Assembly: GCA_024349245.1 (NCBI GenBank)
Contig: JALDNG010000420.1
Coordinates: forward strand, 62,001-126,000
Direction: 5' to 3'
Source of the DNA: Neodontobutis hainanensis
Taxonomy: Eukaryota; Chordata; Actinopteri; Gobiiformes; Odontobutidae
Length of the DNA stretch: 64,000 nt
Shown here piece by piece: positions 36,742-50,086 of the stretch. Numbering within the stretch: position 1 is the first letter of the stretch; each line of letters opens with the position of its first letter. The position numbers and the translations under genes are program-made. Under the pieces are notes generated by a model. It had not been told where the DNA came from, made no database searches, and saw only the letters and a list, made by a program, of their open reading frames with translations.

Positions 36742-39700
36742 TATTAATGCGCGCGCGTTTATTAAAATCTAAACATCCCAATTTTATTTTACTTTAAAAA
36801 TTTATCAAATTCTTTATTTTTAGGAGTTTAAATTTAATGGTTTTATCAGTATTTATCAAAGAATTCTTTCAAGCACCTATAACTCAAACCTCTATTTTAA
36901 ATAGAAATGGTACTCAGGTTTATTCTTTAATTATCAAATCGAGTAAATTCGGGTCTATGAGAGAGTGTTGGCAAACGAAGATATATTAAGCTAATAATGA
37001 AGGTTTATTTCATTTAAAACTAAATATCTACACATTATTTCACAGGATTGAAAAATATTTCATGAAATTCATTTTTGTCAAAAATTTTCACATATTCGGC
37101 TCAATTTAAATCATTTAAAAGTAAATTTCATTTTGAAAACTTCAGAAATTTAGTTTTTAATAAACGCATTTGAGCGTTTCTAATTCTGGTTTAAGATTTT
37201 AAACTTCAAAAATATTATATGTTCAATTTTAAATTCCGGTTAAAACCTTAAAATTAATCATCCTTTTTACCGAAACAAGAAAAACTCGAGTTTTGTGTTT
37301 CATAACTTCTTACAAGACAAGTTAAAAACCACGTAAGTTAAAAAGAGGTTTGACTGTAATAATTATTTGCTCTTTTCCATGTACATCTGTTGACACCTTT
37401 TATGGAAAATTGTCAAAATGAATTCAGGGGATTTCCCTTTCAATCAAAAATAAAAAAATTAACTTCAGAAGGTCAAAAAATTGTTAAAATAAATGAGGAT
37501 TTTGCCTCGTTTGAATTGTGTATATATATCATGACATTTCCAGAATGTTATAATTTTTATATCGGTTATTCCTTCATTAAACGTTTTATCCGTTTTTAAA
37601 GAACTTCCCCTATTTATAAAAGTAGAGACAAAATATCGCTAAAAATAACTCAATTTAACCAAATAACAAAAATTGTTCTTCTGTAGAGTCATACTTTTGC
37701 ATTTTATATGTAACCGAAAAGCGAAATATGTTACAATTAAGAAACTTGCAAATGGAACTAATATAAATTAAAATCACAATAAAACGTAGTGAATAAAAAA
37801 GAAACTCTGAATCGTATAAATTAGAACAAAAGAGCAGCTAGAATGCACGAAGAATCACGAGTAAGAAAAAAGCGTGTTAAGAATTGACCAAATCATCACA
37901 CATTGTAAATAAAACAGATTAAAAACTATAAATTATTATGACTCTACAATTCTTAACAGTATAATATGAAGCACTAAAATCCTACAAAATTGAAAAAGAA
38001 ACATATCTACCAACCATATTAGTTGAGACTTACATGTGTGTCATCAACTAAACATTTGTACAAAGCGATCCCTGTAACTGTAGCGAAATCTTGTACAATT
38101 TTGAGTTAAAAAAGGTTCTGAGTCTCAAAAATATTAAAATTTTTAAGTTAGGTTAATTCAGATTCTTTGAGATATTTCTACATAATTCAAGCCATATTCA
38201 CAAAAAATTAATTTTTGGTAGTAAATGGTTAAATTTAATTTTAACATTAATTAAGTTTTATAGTTTATTTTGGAGACGATGTTTGTAATTTAATAAATTT
38301 CCTTGGTGATTAATGAGGTTAAAAATTTCTATCTCAAACCAAAATATGCGTAAGTTGTTTACATGTATTGTACTTGCTTAGCTTCCTTGATGAAAAGGGA
38401 AATCGTCTTCATGAAATAAAATAAAACATGAGAAATTTCAATCCTGCAATAATTCTAAGATTTCGGAGAAAACGTTTCACAATAAACTAGAAAATGTTAA
38501 CATAGAAAGTAGTCCTTTTGTTTCTGTTAAAAAATCATTTTTTATGAAATTATGTTTTTTAATAAAAAAAATTTGCGCGCTTCGTATGACATGGAAAGAA
38601 TCATGTTTGAAAAATGCCACAAAAGGTGTTTCCTATCAGGCTGTTTTCTTTAAATTAGTGAAATTCTACCTATCATGCTCTCTCACATATCGAATTAATA
38701 ATGAATAACAACTATTTATTTTCCATTTTTCTTTCATTTAATATTGAAAAATGAACATTGATGATAACCATAAATTAGTCTTTATGTTTGAAAACATGCT
38801 ATTATGGAGTCAAAGAAATCGGTGATACTGTAAATGTGGCTTCGCTGTTGTGCTTAAAAATGGTGAGACTTTGATCGGCTCTATAAGCACAATTTATGAA
38901 ATTTTCTATCATGTAGACAGAATGTAATCGTGTTAAAAATTCTACACTTTTGGAAGCTTACCCTTGTAGAAAGTAAATTCAAAGGATATCGCTTGATCAG
39001 AAGAAGTAAAGAAAATCTCATCTTTCAAAAGAACAAAATCTGGCCACGTGTGCATCAAACCCTCTTAAGTATGTTTAAAAATTAATTTAAATAAGAGAAA
39101 GATCAAGAAGTATATCAGGCAAATCTTTACTTGTTAATTTGAATAATTTTCATTTTTCTTGCATTCCGGTTATGTCAGCTAAACATGTGCGCATGAGAGG
39201 TGTAATTAATTGACTTAAATTTTCGGTTTTCAAGAGATGAAAATAAAGCCCAACACCAACCTTCTATGAAAATATCGAAATGAGAATTTGAAGAAATTTT
39301 TCTGCCAAAAGCTCAAACTTAAATGCTGTCTTGGCCGAAAGGTAAAAATACAAAATAAGCGCAACGAGAGTGGGGATCTCCCGAAAGAAAGATGATTAAC
39401 GAATGTCGATATTCACATGAATAAAAAATTTTAAAATATATGAGAACGTTGACCTTGGAGTAGCTACGTTAGTGATTCACGTAGACCATAATAGTAGATT
39501 AAGGTGAGGTGTTCCCATACATGTTGAGATATTGTTAAAAATAAATAAAAGGTTTTTATAAAAGAAAAAAGTTGTTCTTTCTAGACTCCTGCCCCAGCGT
39601 TGAATGGGAGTTTGTAAAAGATTGAACGATTTTTTCATTATCTATCTCAAAAACAAGCTTTAAAATTTACGACTTAGAAAATAAAGCCAAAGAAACGCTA

Positions 39701-40124
39701 AAATATGATTGCGTTTGGATATCTCAATTGAATTCGGTCCAGCAACGACCATTGGGTGTGTTTAGATCGTAAAAATGCATGAAATTTAGGTGTCAATTTT
39801 GTTAAATACTATAAATTTTGCACATGCTTAAAAAACGAGATTCTAAAATTTAAAAAAAGAAATATTGTTGATCGTTTAGTTTTAAAAATAATAATTTTGT
39901 ATATAACTAGATAAGTATACATTTTAAAAACATTAAAATCAAATTAACAACATGCGCAAAGATGTGTGCTTCAATTGTTTGATAAATAATACAAGTGAAA
40001 ATGTTTTTCGTGTGGAAGCAACATGAAAAAAATTTGTTTATTGTCGGGAATATTGATTTTATATTTTAAAGAGAAATAAGGCCATAGAAAAAAACTGAGA
40101 TTTGTTCAACTAATGTATTATTTG
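36742..40124. other. AT-rich region, no supported gene
   Basis: Open frame 37390-37599 (plus) has no recognisable domain. The first 100 bases after the NUF2 start probably hold its promoter. Nothing else seen. Confidence 0.45.
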
Positions 40125-41753
40125 TCAATCAGAGTCTTCACTTTCAGCGATGAATAGTTGAGTTAAATTTATCAAATTCTTGATAAATTTAGATTTAAGA
40201 ATATTTTCATCATCAATATATAATTTACTCATGGATATATCATTTAACGTGGGAAGTACTTTGGTCAACAAATTTCTGATGGTGAAAGAGAGTAGATCTG
40301 AAAATTCAATAAGTTGAATGCGAAATTTATCATTAAAAAGCATTGTATACAAAATATCATTCCACGATGGATGTAAAATCTTAATCAACATATAAAACAT
40401 AAATGTTAACAATGATGTCAGGCTTGAAACATCAAAATTTTTGACACCGTTCGAGATCAAAATTCTATTTGTCTCAGAATAAAATAGTTTAACCCCTTTG
40501 GCATAACTTTTAGTCTCAGATTCTAAAAAGCATATCCATATGATGGAAAATAACACTAAATTCACTGTTATTCTCGATGTTTCAATTGACTCGCTGGAAG
40601 GTCGGTCTTCTAGGATATGGGCTATAAAACCCCAAAGATTTTCAACAATTGTACGGCTATAGACACGAATTAAATAAGCTTTTCTGGATATTATCTTGAG
40701 CACTGGAAGAAATAGAATCCAGAACGGAAGAATTTTCTCCTGATCTCCTTTAAGGGTTGAAAAAAGGCACTTTAATATTTTTATTGATAAACTTCTTTCT
40801 TGGACTACATCCACTTGTGATCATGTACTCCAATAATATACAATAATGATAAACTATTTCAAGAGGATATTTATCACGATCAGATTTTAAAACTATGTTT
40901 ACCAACAAAAATAAATTTGAAAATTAACCCTATCTTTGCGAATTAACAGCTTTTGAGGTCCGTTTCGATTCAAAACTTCAACTGTTATCCGACATAGTTT
41001 TGCGGCGAAATCCATGGCGGTTTTAGTTTTTATGTCTCTGACGCTAATCTTATCAAGTCTCATCAAAGGGAATTTGTTCATTTTAAATAGTAGATCTAAA
41101 TCTTCCCTATCATTGAATTTGAAAAATAGTTCAAATGCTTCTAATAATGGAAGAACTGTGTAATGATACCAGGAATCATAATCAAAATCTTGTATATCTG
41201 AATAGAATAGCCTTAAGTAAATATGGTAGATAATATTGAGGATACACTTAATGTCTTTGATAATAAAAGTTTTTTCTTGGTAGTTAATAAGATTTTCGAG
41301 AAACATTTCCATCAATTTATCATAGTTATAAAAACGAAGACGTCTTTTAGGAATTTTCCCTTTAAATATGGTTGAAATAATCTTTGTAACTATAAATATT
41401 GATTTTTCCTCACCATTTTTACTTTTAGATAAATCGAGAAAGAAGACTAAAAAATGTTTTACTTTTTTTTTATCTTCAGTCCAAAAGTGTTTCAATAAAT
41501 TGTTTATAATGTTTTGAAAATGCTCTGGATGGTTCAACATCGAGTAAACATCGAATAAAACGCACAAAATATCATAAATTTGATTTGAATTTAACATATC
41601 GAAAAATATACTTATAAGATGACTTCCAACATTCTGTAATTTTTTGAGATTTGGCATTCGTCGTCCATTGGAAAAAGTTTTCTTCAACTTATTCCAGTGA
41701 GTTATGACATCACCAAATTCTCGTTTTTTGGAAAACTTCACTTTTTTTCGCAT
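40125..41753 (-). CDS. Large helical (HEAT/ARM-like) protein of unknown family
   Basis: I do not recognise the family. ATG 41753-41751, stop TGA at 40127-40125. Two minus-strand frames join through a 28-nt GT..AG intron (40814-40841), which is in phase after VYHY. They also need one extra base at the A-run 40907-40911, where the frame otherwise changes between RVNFQIYF and LLVNIVLKSDRDKYPLEIV. With both, about 533 residues result. The N-terminus is strongly basic (MRKKVKFSKKREF), and the rest is made of amphipathic helices of 15-20 residues with regular Leu/Ile/Phe, as in HEAT or ARM repeat scaffolds. The C-terminus is acidic (AESEDSD). A basic start plus helical repeats suits a nucleolar or ribosome-biogenesis scaffold, but that is only inference. 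A 14-nt intron at 40893-40906 would also fix the frame but is implausibly short. Confidence 0.7.
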
Positions 41754-44700
41754 TATAACCTTTCAAAACTGAGGAAATCTAAACAATAGAAAGCACGATT
41801 TTACGAAAATATCAAAAAATTAAAAACTAAATTCTATTAAAATCGAATATCGTTTTGGAAAATTTCCGCTTATTGTTAAAATTTGATAACTTATGAAAAT
41901 AAATATCTGAAGAAATTCATAAACCAGATCACTAAACTTTAATTATGATCAGTCAGAAATACTTTCTGGATATTTTAATTAAAAAATTAATTTTTCATTT
42001 TAATATTTCCTGTATTTATCTTGCCATTTATCTGACCAAACTCTGTTAATAAATAAAACTCTATGAAGCGTGAGAGGCGGAAAAAATAATCTTGTTTTTT
42101 CAAGAATAATTATCATTTTACTGTTCTACTTTTAAGATTACGGTGATTGAATGAAGAGCCCAGAGATACATACAAAATATATAGGGTTAAATAACCTTAA
42201 AAGCCATATTCGGCTCTACCGCCCGAAAAATAAACATCGACTTATCAAACATATTTAAAATTAAAACGGATAAAATAGTGAATTGGATGGTATTTATATT
42301 TAATTATTCAAATTTATGATTGGAAGTTTCTCAATTTGGAATTATTCTTGGACGAAATCATCCATCGAGCAGGTAAATGTTTTTCAATTTATTGCTTTTC
42401 ATTTATCTTTTAAGAATAATGTAAATTGAGGATTTAAATAATTTGTGAAATTATAAAGAATTCAAACCTTAATTTGTCGATATTACTTTGGTATGAAGTG
42501 TCAATAATTTTGATTTTTTGAGAAAGTTTTTGAACTGAAATATTTTATCACTCAATCTACTTTTAAGAGAGAAGGCTGCTCTTTTCAAAGAAATTATTTG
42601 TTAACTTTTGATTTTTCTGTTTATTGTGATTTTCGAGGTGGACATCCTGATAATTTGATAAATATCAACGAATTTTTAATATTCTACAAATCATAGATTC
42701 ACAATTTTTAAACCTTCCGTATACAGAATTTTAGAGTTGTTTAAAAAACCGACACAAGAAAATTAACACACACTTTAATTTTAATATTTTATTAAAAACA
42801 GCTGATATTACATTCATGAGATTTCATTCGATTTTTAGCAGATAAACCCAAATAGGATTAGTTTTTAATCATTCAATGGTGTAATACAAATTGAGGCGGG
42901 TTTCCACCGAAAAATCAAACAGCTTCGATGCATAAACGCTAACATCATTAACTGTTCGTTGAACTTTCCTTCCTGAAAGAGTTTCACAAATTGAAATATT
43001 CAATTTGAAAAAATATGGTAAATTAAAATTTTTTTGGTTATTTTGAAGCTAATCATGAACTCTTTGAGTGTAAAATGAAAAAAATTGTAGAGAGTAGATG
43101 CCATATTTTTATAAAAATGTTGTTTTGACAGTATTTTTACTCGATATAATCTTTAAGGAAACAAGTAGAGTCATTCTCGCTAGTGTCGACTAATTAAGTT
43201 TTGCGCAGCTTCAATTGTTTAGTGGTGTTCTTGAATAATTGCGAAAAGGTTTGAAGGTTTATCCTCCAAAAACATGAGGAACTTAGAGAGAGTACAGTCA
43301 CTTCCCCAGGATCCTATGACTCGGAGATATAACCGCCAATATCCTCAGAGTATAAGTTGAGAGTTTTAGAGAGAGTAAACCTCAAGTTTCTCTCCATTAA
43401 ACCCACCTAGATGTGTGCCAGTAGGAGGTAAAACGTCAGGGAGGAATGTTCACTGTAAAACATAAATAGATCCAACTCCCTTGAAAAAATATAAGTGCGG
43501 CTTTAACTTATTTTGATCAAAAAAAACGATAATTAGGTGTATGATAGTTGATATATTTCTTCATAAGACAGGAAGATAGAAGACAATATTTTAAAGGATA
43601 ATCTTTGGTTTGTAGATGTTTTTTGGAGTTTAACGTAAAAACTTTAAGGTTATGTGAGTGATGTTTTGATTGTTCATTTATATCAAAAAGAAAAAGAAAA
43701 AACTTGAGGTTCAGTTTCTAGATATTGACATTAGATGTCATTACCAAACAAGGAGGGTTTAATTTTAAGGTTATCAATTAATTATGAGTAACTCTAAAGA
43801 AGGAGTTGAATCAAAGTCAAATAGTTTTATATTTGATTTTCAAACTTATCAGATCGCAAAATATTGAATTAAAATTCATGGGAAAGTATATTTTTACGTT
43901 TATAAGAGTAAGTAAAAGTTGAGAACTAATCTCTTTTATTACCGGCTAGAAAAGAATAAATGTACGCTTATAGAAGTTATGAAATCTGATCACATGAGTA
44001 AGTATGAAGGTTATTTTCCAATATTCTAAAAGTAGTTAGAATTTGTACCTTTGAGAAGCTTTCAATGAGTAAATTCCCCACTTAAGAGGAATATAAACTA
44101 ACTTATCATGATAAAGTAAGACAGCTTTCCACCTCAAATTGCACTGATAAATTTATGTAGGAAAGTCTTGAACATCGAATTTTAGACTCTTCTATATTGC
44201 AGAAGGAACGTGGAGTGAATATCAAAGAGTCAAAAGTAAATTAGAATGTACGCTAAAAAGACCGGCATATGCCAACCCTTAGTCAATAACAAATCATGCG
44301 CAAAGATAACTATATTCATCAAAAAATAACGAATGGAATATATACTTCACGCTTACTACTTTTTAAAACTGAAAAGTCATTTTTTAGATTTGATTAAAAA
44401 TCCTTAAAACGAATACATGCTAAAGAGAAAGTTAAACAATAATCTGCGACTGCGCTGGATAGTTCATTTTACGATAATTTAAATACTGCTTTCAGACTGT
44501 GACGTAACATAGAAAAATTCAGCTATATATGAGTAAGGTTGCAACGTAACCTGTTTTCTGGCACTTTTTGAGCATGAATGATAGATTATACGCATCCAAA
44601 TTACTTATAATTTTGAGGAAATACTTCGGTTTGACATCAATTGGAATATTTTAAACATTATTTCATTCATATTTGCGAAAAATCGATACTATGAAGTCTG

Positions 44701-46649
44701 AAAGGGAAATCAGGAGGTATTAAGTCCGTTTTTAAAAACACCCTTTTGTAAAGTAAGGCTTCCTTCCAAAAGGCTGATTTTTAATTGTTTTTTGATTGTA
44801 AGAACATATCTCGTTTGTAAAATTTTGAGCGTAATTTGTTCAGAACTGAACGTATTTGTCTTAAATTCAAATTGCATGTATCTATGAATTTGCCGTCAAA
44901 AGTTAAACCACCTATTTTTGAATAATCCTATCAAAAAACGAAAATCACGCTTCAAAAATATTTATGATTATAATTTAATGTTTGCTTTACGTATCCTTGC
45001 ATTAACCCCATATAATCACTGAACAGAAACCAACAATTAACTTTAATTCACACAAGGAAATTACAAAGTGAGAGCAAAGAACAAAAGTACTTGATGACCG
45101 AAAGAAAAGGCAAAATTATTATGTCATCAATAAGTATAAATTTATTGTCAATTTTTGATCAATCAGGCCATTTCAACATAAAACTGGTTAAATTTACAAA
45201 AATGTAAAGTAATCACTTAAATGATCACCTAAACGACAACTTTTTCACTTCAAAATGATAAAAGAAAATTCTCCAGAACTGTGATGGGAGAAATACTCTT
45301 AACATAACACAAATTATAATTAATGGCACCGATGAATTAGGTTAGACTTGCAATCAATTACATTGACTCAAAATTTGACCAACCGATTTTCAAATAGAAT
45401 TTATTCATGCTAGGTTTACGAAATAATTTTTTCGTCAGCAACTGAATCATTAAAATAAAATTACATATTTCAAAAAGTTCCCAAATCGACCAAGAATAAT
45501 ATATTAAAATTTTTCTACTATCAGCCATTTTATTATTTTTTTTAATTCTCAGCCTCGCCAAGAATTATATTGAACTATTCAAATCGTTGAAAATTTTTTC
45601 ATTAGATAAAAATGGCGAGAGGCTCTGGACGAATTCGATTCGCATGCCGGCGGTTTTTTTCGTATTCTCCGTCTCCAATTTTTTAATGTATTTTAATGTT
45701 ATCAAATATTTTAATTTTAAGAAGGAATTATTTTGCTAAAACCGTCTATTCTGATTTGTTTGGTAGAAAAAAATCTTCCACATTTATTATAATTTCGTGT
45801 CGTGCTACATGAAATACCTCAAATTTTAGTGGCCGTGACAATAAAATATTTCTACCCTTTAATATTAGCATAAGAACATAAGAAAGGGACCTGGGTGGGA
45901 ATTCATATTCGACTTTTTTGAGTAAAACTGTAAAGAAGCTGACCTCGACAAAAATAAAAATGAACATATTTTACCTGACACGAAGAATTATATCAGATAT
46001 TCTGAGAAAAAAGCTAATTTCACTCTTTTTAATATGTTACTAAAACTAAGAAGACGTGTATCTTCAATATTTGTAGATATCTGGCTATCCAACACACAGG
46101 AACCAAGTTTATGAACTTTTATCACATCTACATCTAAAGAAGCATATGAACTTCCCCCCCAAATCTATCTTTGAGAGCCTTCAACCTCTACTTTTATAGA
46201 GGATTATATTTCAAATTTAAAGTTGATTTTTTACAAAAAATATACTTGTTGAATGCTTCCTACTTAACCCGTTTGCCTTGGTGGATGTTAACCACACCCA
46301 CTAATTGTTTTAATATTTTTTGTGATCATCCTAGATCGTGAAGGGGTTTCCCTTTAATTTGAAATTATTGAATTTCCAACCCATATGATTAAATTTCACT
46401 GTTAAAGTCTTCGTCTACACCTTCAAATTCCTTGATTCGCTTTTGTTTATTTATTAATTTTCTAGTGCAATACGTAAATTTTTATTTCATTGGATTAATA
46501 GGAAAAAACCCACGCCTATTTTGGTTGCTTTGTGATGTATGTATTAATCGTAACGAATCGTTTTTAGTCGTAATCATTATTGTTTCGTACATAGCAGCTT
46601 AGTTTTCCGTTGGCTGGAATAAGTAGAACGTGTGAAGATATTTTTTAAA
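41754..46649. other. Long AT-rich region with weak coding-like patches
   Basis: Nothing identified. Patches that look less random: 43240-43460 (plus; MRNLERVQSLPQDPMTRRYN, then stops, perhaps transposon debris), 45358-45561 (minus; a frame starting MADSRKILIYYSWS with a possible 23-nt intron) and 45746-45967 (minus, 73 codons). None can be assigned. Confidence 0.35.
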
Positions 46650-46829
46650 ATGAGCCGGAATATTTACATCTCCAGCAAGACTTCCGCCTGTGATTTTGAC
46701 AACTCGGGAATTTATTTAACGGTATTAAGTTCAGAAATGTCTAATTTTTTTAGTGAGTTAATCACTAAAACAATCACTCCCTCCTCTGATCTTTTAAGTC
46801 GGCCGTACGTTCAAAACATTGGCTTATAG
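46650..46829 (+). CDS. Candidate 59-residue protein
   Basis: Frame from ATG 46650, rich in Ser/Thr and coding-like (MSRNIYISSKTSACDFDNSG). A 21-nt GT..AG segment (about 46809-46829), whose acceptor is the stop TAG, could be an intron that swaps the last codons for RINCTF, a situation parallel to the CDPF1-like gene. No family recognised. Confidence 0.4.
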   Translation: MSRNIYISSKTSACDFDNSGIYLTVLSSEMSNFFSELITKTITPSSDLLSRPYVQNIGL

Positions 46830-48368
46830 AGAATCAATTGTACATTTTAATAGTTGAATTTACACGCTTGATAATTTCATTCCACTATCTAAGTAATTCA
46901 AACAATTATCAGTTATAAATAAATATACATATTTAATTGTCAAAATTAAATTTAAAAATTTTTACGTCAGAATGATTCAGAAAACCTTAGTTAAATGAAT
47001 AAAGTATTAACGAGAAGTCGTTGATGAATAAAGAATTAAAATTTCACTTCTCTAATTTATTGAAAATTTTTTTTGAAAAAACACTCTTGATAAATGCCTT
47101 TCAAAAATAGACAAAAATTTCACCTTAAACAAATTTAGATATCATTACGTTTCCAATCGTTACCCATCGTTCTCGAAATTTTTAATTACACCAATTTAAA
47201 TAAACCGTAAAACGTGTTTAAAACGTTGATGTTCAAATAAGATGACACTTAAAATTTAATAAAATTGTTTTAAATATTCTCATTAAAAATAAATCTACTT
47301 TTTTCAAAAATTCCAAAAATTTTTTACCTTTAGGCAGGCGGGCACCAGCTTAATTAAAGCATATTTTATTCATAGGAGTTTCATATTTTTATTTAAATCC
47401 CCAAAAGTTGTTTGAATTGTCTTCTAACTGCCCCTTGCAAATATAAAATTCTTTATCTGGTTGACTTTATTTGAGTCCTGATAAAAATAGGTAGCTCGAT
47501 TCTCATCAATAAAATATTGAAATAACAAAAAAATTAACCAATTTTGTCGGATGATATGTGAGAACTTCGAATAATCCAAAAAATCATTTCGCTCGCCCAG
47601 TTATATCTGGAAACCTCGCAAGTAATAGAAATACTTTTATTGAAATCAAATCATTATTTTAATTCAACGAAGACAAATTTGAAAATATCGGAAACTTTCG
47701 TTTTCCGAATGCATCTTTATAAATACAAACGATCAAATCTTTCACCGATTTTTTGGAAACGATGATAAATTGTTTGTCGAATACCTATGTAATATCTGTA
47801 GATTTATCGATACGCTTGAAAAAATTACAACTCTATATTTATACAAGAAGCTGATCAAAAATATTCTCACTCGTTTCTAATATCCTATTTTATCATAGTT
47901 TGGCAGAGCTTTATGTTTTAACTTGATAAATTATTTATTTTTGAAACTTTAATATCAAAAAATATTTTGCAAATTTTTAAAAATACATGATTTCATAAAA
48001 TTCTACGTCATCATACTGCTTTTAATATCTCGAAATTCAATTTTAAAACTGGCTTTGGTAACATTGTTTCAGCTTTAAAGCACTAATTTTTTATCTGAAA
48101 AATTAATAATTTTCATTCAATATTTTCGTTGATGATCGTTTTTTGGAAGTTTTGAATCCATTATTTACTTTAGGTTAGTTGGATACGACGATTTCCGGAT
48201 TAAACACTCAACGAATTTAACTCAAGTATAGTGATATACTGCCTATATATAGTAAAAATTTCTTACTCCCATGTTTTTAATGCAACTTAATTGAAATCTT
48301 AGTTGTTCCATTCGATCAAAAGTGGTTAAATATTAAAATACTTTCACACGCTGTTAATGAAAAGTTGA
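46830..48368. other. AT-rich spacer
   Basis: No gene or repeat recognised. Confidence 0.45.
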
Positions 48369-48745
48369 TGGACAAGGCACAAGAATACAAGACAAACAAA
48401 GGTACAAACTACCGATGTTTTTAAATATTCCACTGAAAAATAACCAAAAATTCATAGCTACCGAGGTCAGTTTTATCAAAAAATAAATACTTTTCAGTTT
48501 AAACCTCAAAATTAATACACGTCTTCAGATGAAGACGATAATTTTAGACAGTGTTCTTATTACGACTTGATCGAAAAAAATTCCTCTGATACAGAAACTA
48601 ATTTTTTCCTCAAAGCCGAAAACCTTTAGATTTTACACCAGGAATCCATAGCCTTTGAACGAGACTCGAGCATATTAAATAATTTTCAAGAGAATTTCCT
48701 CTGAATTAGAGGATAGATCAACGTTTAATAGGTTGAAAACATTTT
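48369..48745 (+). pseudogene. Broken coding-like stretch, perhaps SNARE-like
   Basis: Plus-strand segment with protein-like frames. It reads MDKAQEYKTNK from 48369; then from 48498 a frame TSSDEDDNFRQCSYYDLIEK, continuing after an in-frame TAG (48627-48629) as HQESIAFERDSSILNNFQE, with a one-base frame change near 48692 to SSELEDRSTFNRLKTF. In-frame TAA (48513-48515) and TAG have no GT donor that would turn them into introns, so this may be a decayed gene or carry sequence errors. The helical part loosely recalls Qb-SNAREs (VTI1-like), which is a guess. It ends about 40 bases before the convergent phosphatase gene. Confidence 0.4.
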
Positions 48746-48781
48746 AATTTGTTTACATAATGATATGAAAAGAGAGTTATT

Positions 48782-50086
48782 CTAACATTTTAAAAGTAAT
48801 AAAATAACTGTCACATTGTCGTCAACAGAAGCCACAGCTTCGTTAAAGTAATGCTCCAGATATTTTTGGGGTTCTGAATCGTTTCCAGTTTTAGATAGGT
48901 CGGATGCAAAAGAAAAAATAGACATTCCGTCCCAGAAACCATCCGAAGCCATTACCATAAACTTTTCTTGCTCTAAAAATTTAACATAACTAAAAACGAG
49001 ATAGATTCAGGACGTAAACATCAGTTTTATTTATTAGAAATTTTCCAAAAGGTGCATCTCCGAAAGAACGCGACAAGCCTAACCGATTCTGTATTCTAAA
49101 CGTTCCATCTTTAGAAATAGCAACAGCACCTCCGTTAGAAATGACGGCATCTCTTTCAGCCTGACATTTGTTATTTAATGTACTATAGCTTCTAGAGAAT
49201 GAAGGTTTGGAGTTGTCATGATGAATTTTGCATCATTCTGAATCACATAAGAGAAAGAATCTCCCAAATATGCAAAAATCATATTGTTTTGATATTTTAT
49301 GCAAATAGTCAGAGTTGATCCAGATGAAAAAGCCTACCATCATAAAAAGATGTGACCATGTATCGTTTTCGGTAGTGTTCATTTAGCGAATCTATGGAAG
49401 AGCCAACTAATTCTGCTAAATTTTGAACAGAAAACGCGCTATCGTTCTCGACATGATCAAATATTTTTTTCCCTAAATACCATGGACAAAACAAAGAAAG
49501 GTATTGGGCGGTGTGCACACCTCCGTGTCCATCGAATACTCCATAGAAGGAAATAGGTCTAATACTAGAATCCTTTTAATTTATCACAGCTATGTACTTT
49601 TTTATTCAAAAGAAGAGAGAGATCATGCAAAACAATATGTCTATCTTCCTGCGTGCGCCGTTTATTCTTGGCGGTCATGTGAAAGCAAGATTCGAAGTGT
49701 GGTTCATCCTCAATCGAGAGAATTTTAGTTTTAATAATTTCTAATTTATCTTTAAGCCAATTCCAAAAGTATTTATAAAGTTCGTTAACTAACAAAAAGA
49801 GAGTAAATACCATTAATGACGTCCAGGCATGAAAATATAAGTTCTGTTTGTTCCAGCAAGTTTAACTCGTATAGGATCGTATTTGCCACGACCTCGATGA
49901 CGCCAGAATTTCCGAGACTGCGTGTAGTTAAAATTCATACAAATAAGAAGAGAGGAATTTAGAGACCATGAAATGCAAAAACGGCGGTAATTCGTCGTTG
50001 TAAATTTCGAAGGTTTGGAACAACTTTGCTTTAATTTCGAACTTTTGGAAATCACTTAATTCTTCTTGAGGAGGGCTTGAACTCAT
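48782..50086 (-). CDS. PP2C (PPM1E/F-like) Ser/Thr phosphatase, 7 exons
   Basis: Metal-dependent PPM-family protein phosphatase, closest in layout to PPM1E/PPM1F (POPX), which dephosphorylate CaMK and PAK. ATG 50086-50084, stop TAG 48784-48782, 387 codons. Six GT..AG introns lie at 49918-49940, 49789-49810, 49573-49597, 49334-49356, 49161-49183 and 48973-48997 (23, 22, 25, 23, 23 and 25 nt). The first 110 residues are helical, as in POPX proteins. Catalytic motifs are all present: RRTQEDRH (residues 128-135), YGVFDGHGG (158-166), SGSTLT (224-229), YLGDS (242-246), LSRSFGD (299-305), ASDGFWD (333-339) and DDNVTV (375-380). Metal-binding Asp and Gly residues are intact, so an active enzyme is expected. 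The chain ends shortly after the last strand, with no long C-terminal tail. Confidence 0.93.

Noticed and set aside
40893..40906. A 14-nt GT..AG intron in the helical-repeat gene
   Set aside because: It restores frame but is far below the 21-nt minimum seen elsewhere, and a one-base indel at the adjacent A-run gives an equally smooth protein.
49504..49813. Plus-strand open frame over the phosphatase
   Set aside because: It is antisense to the DGHGG exon and has no protein family features.
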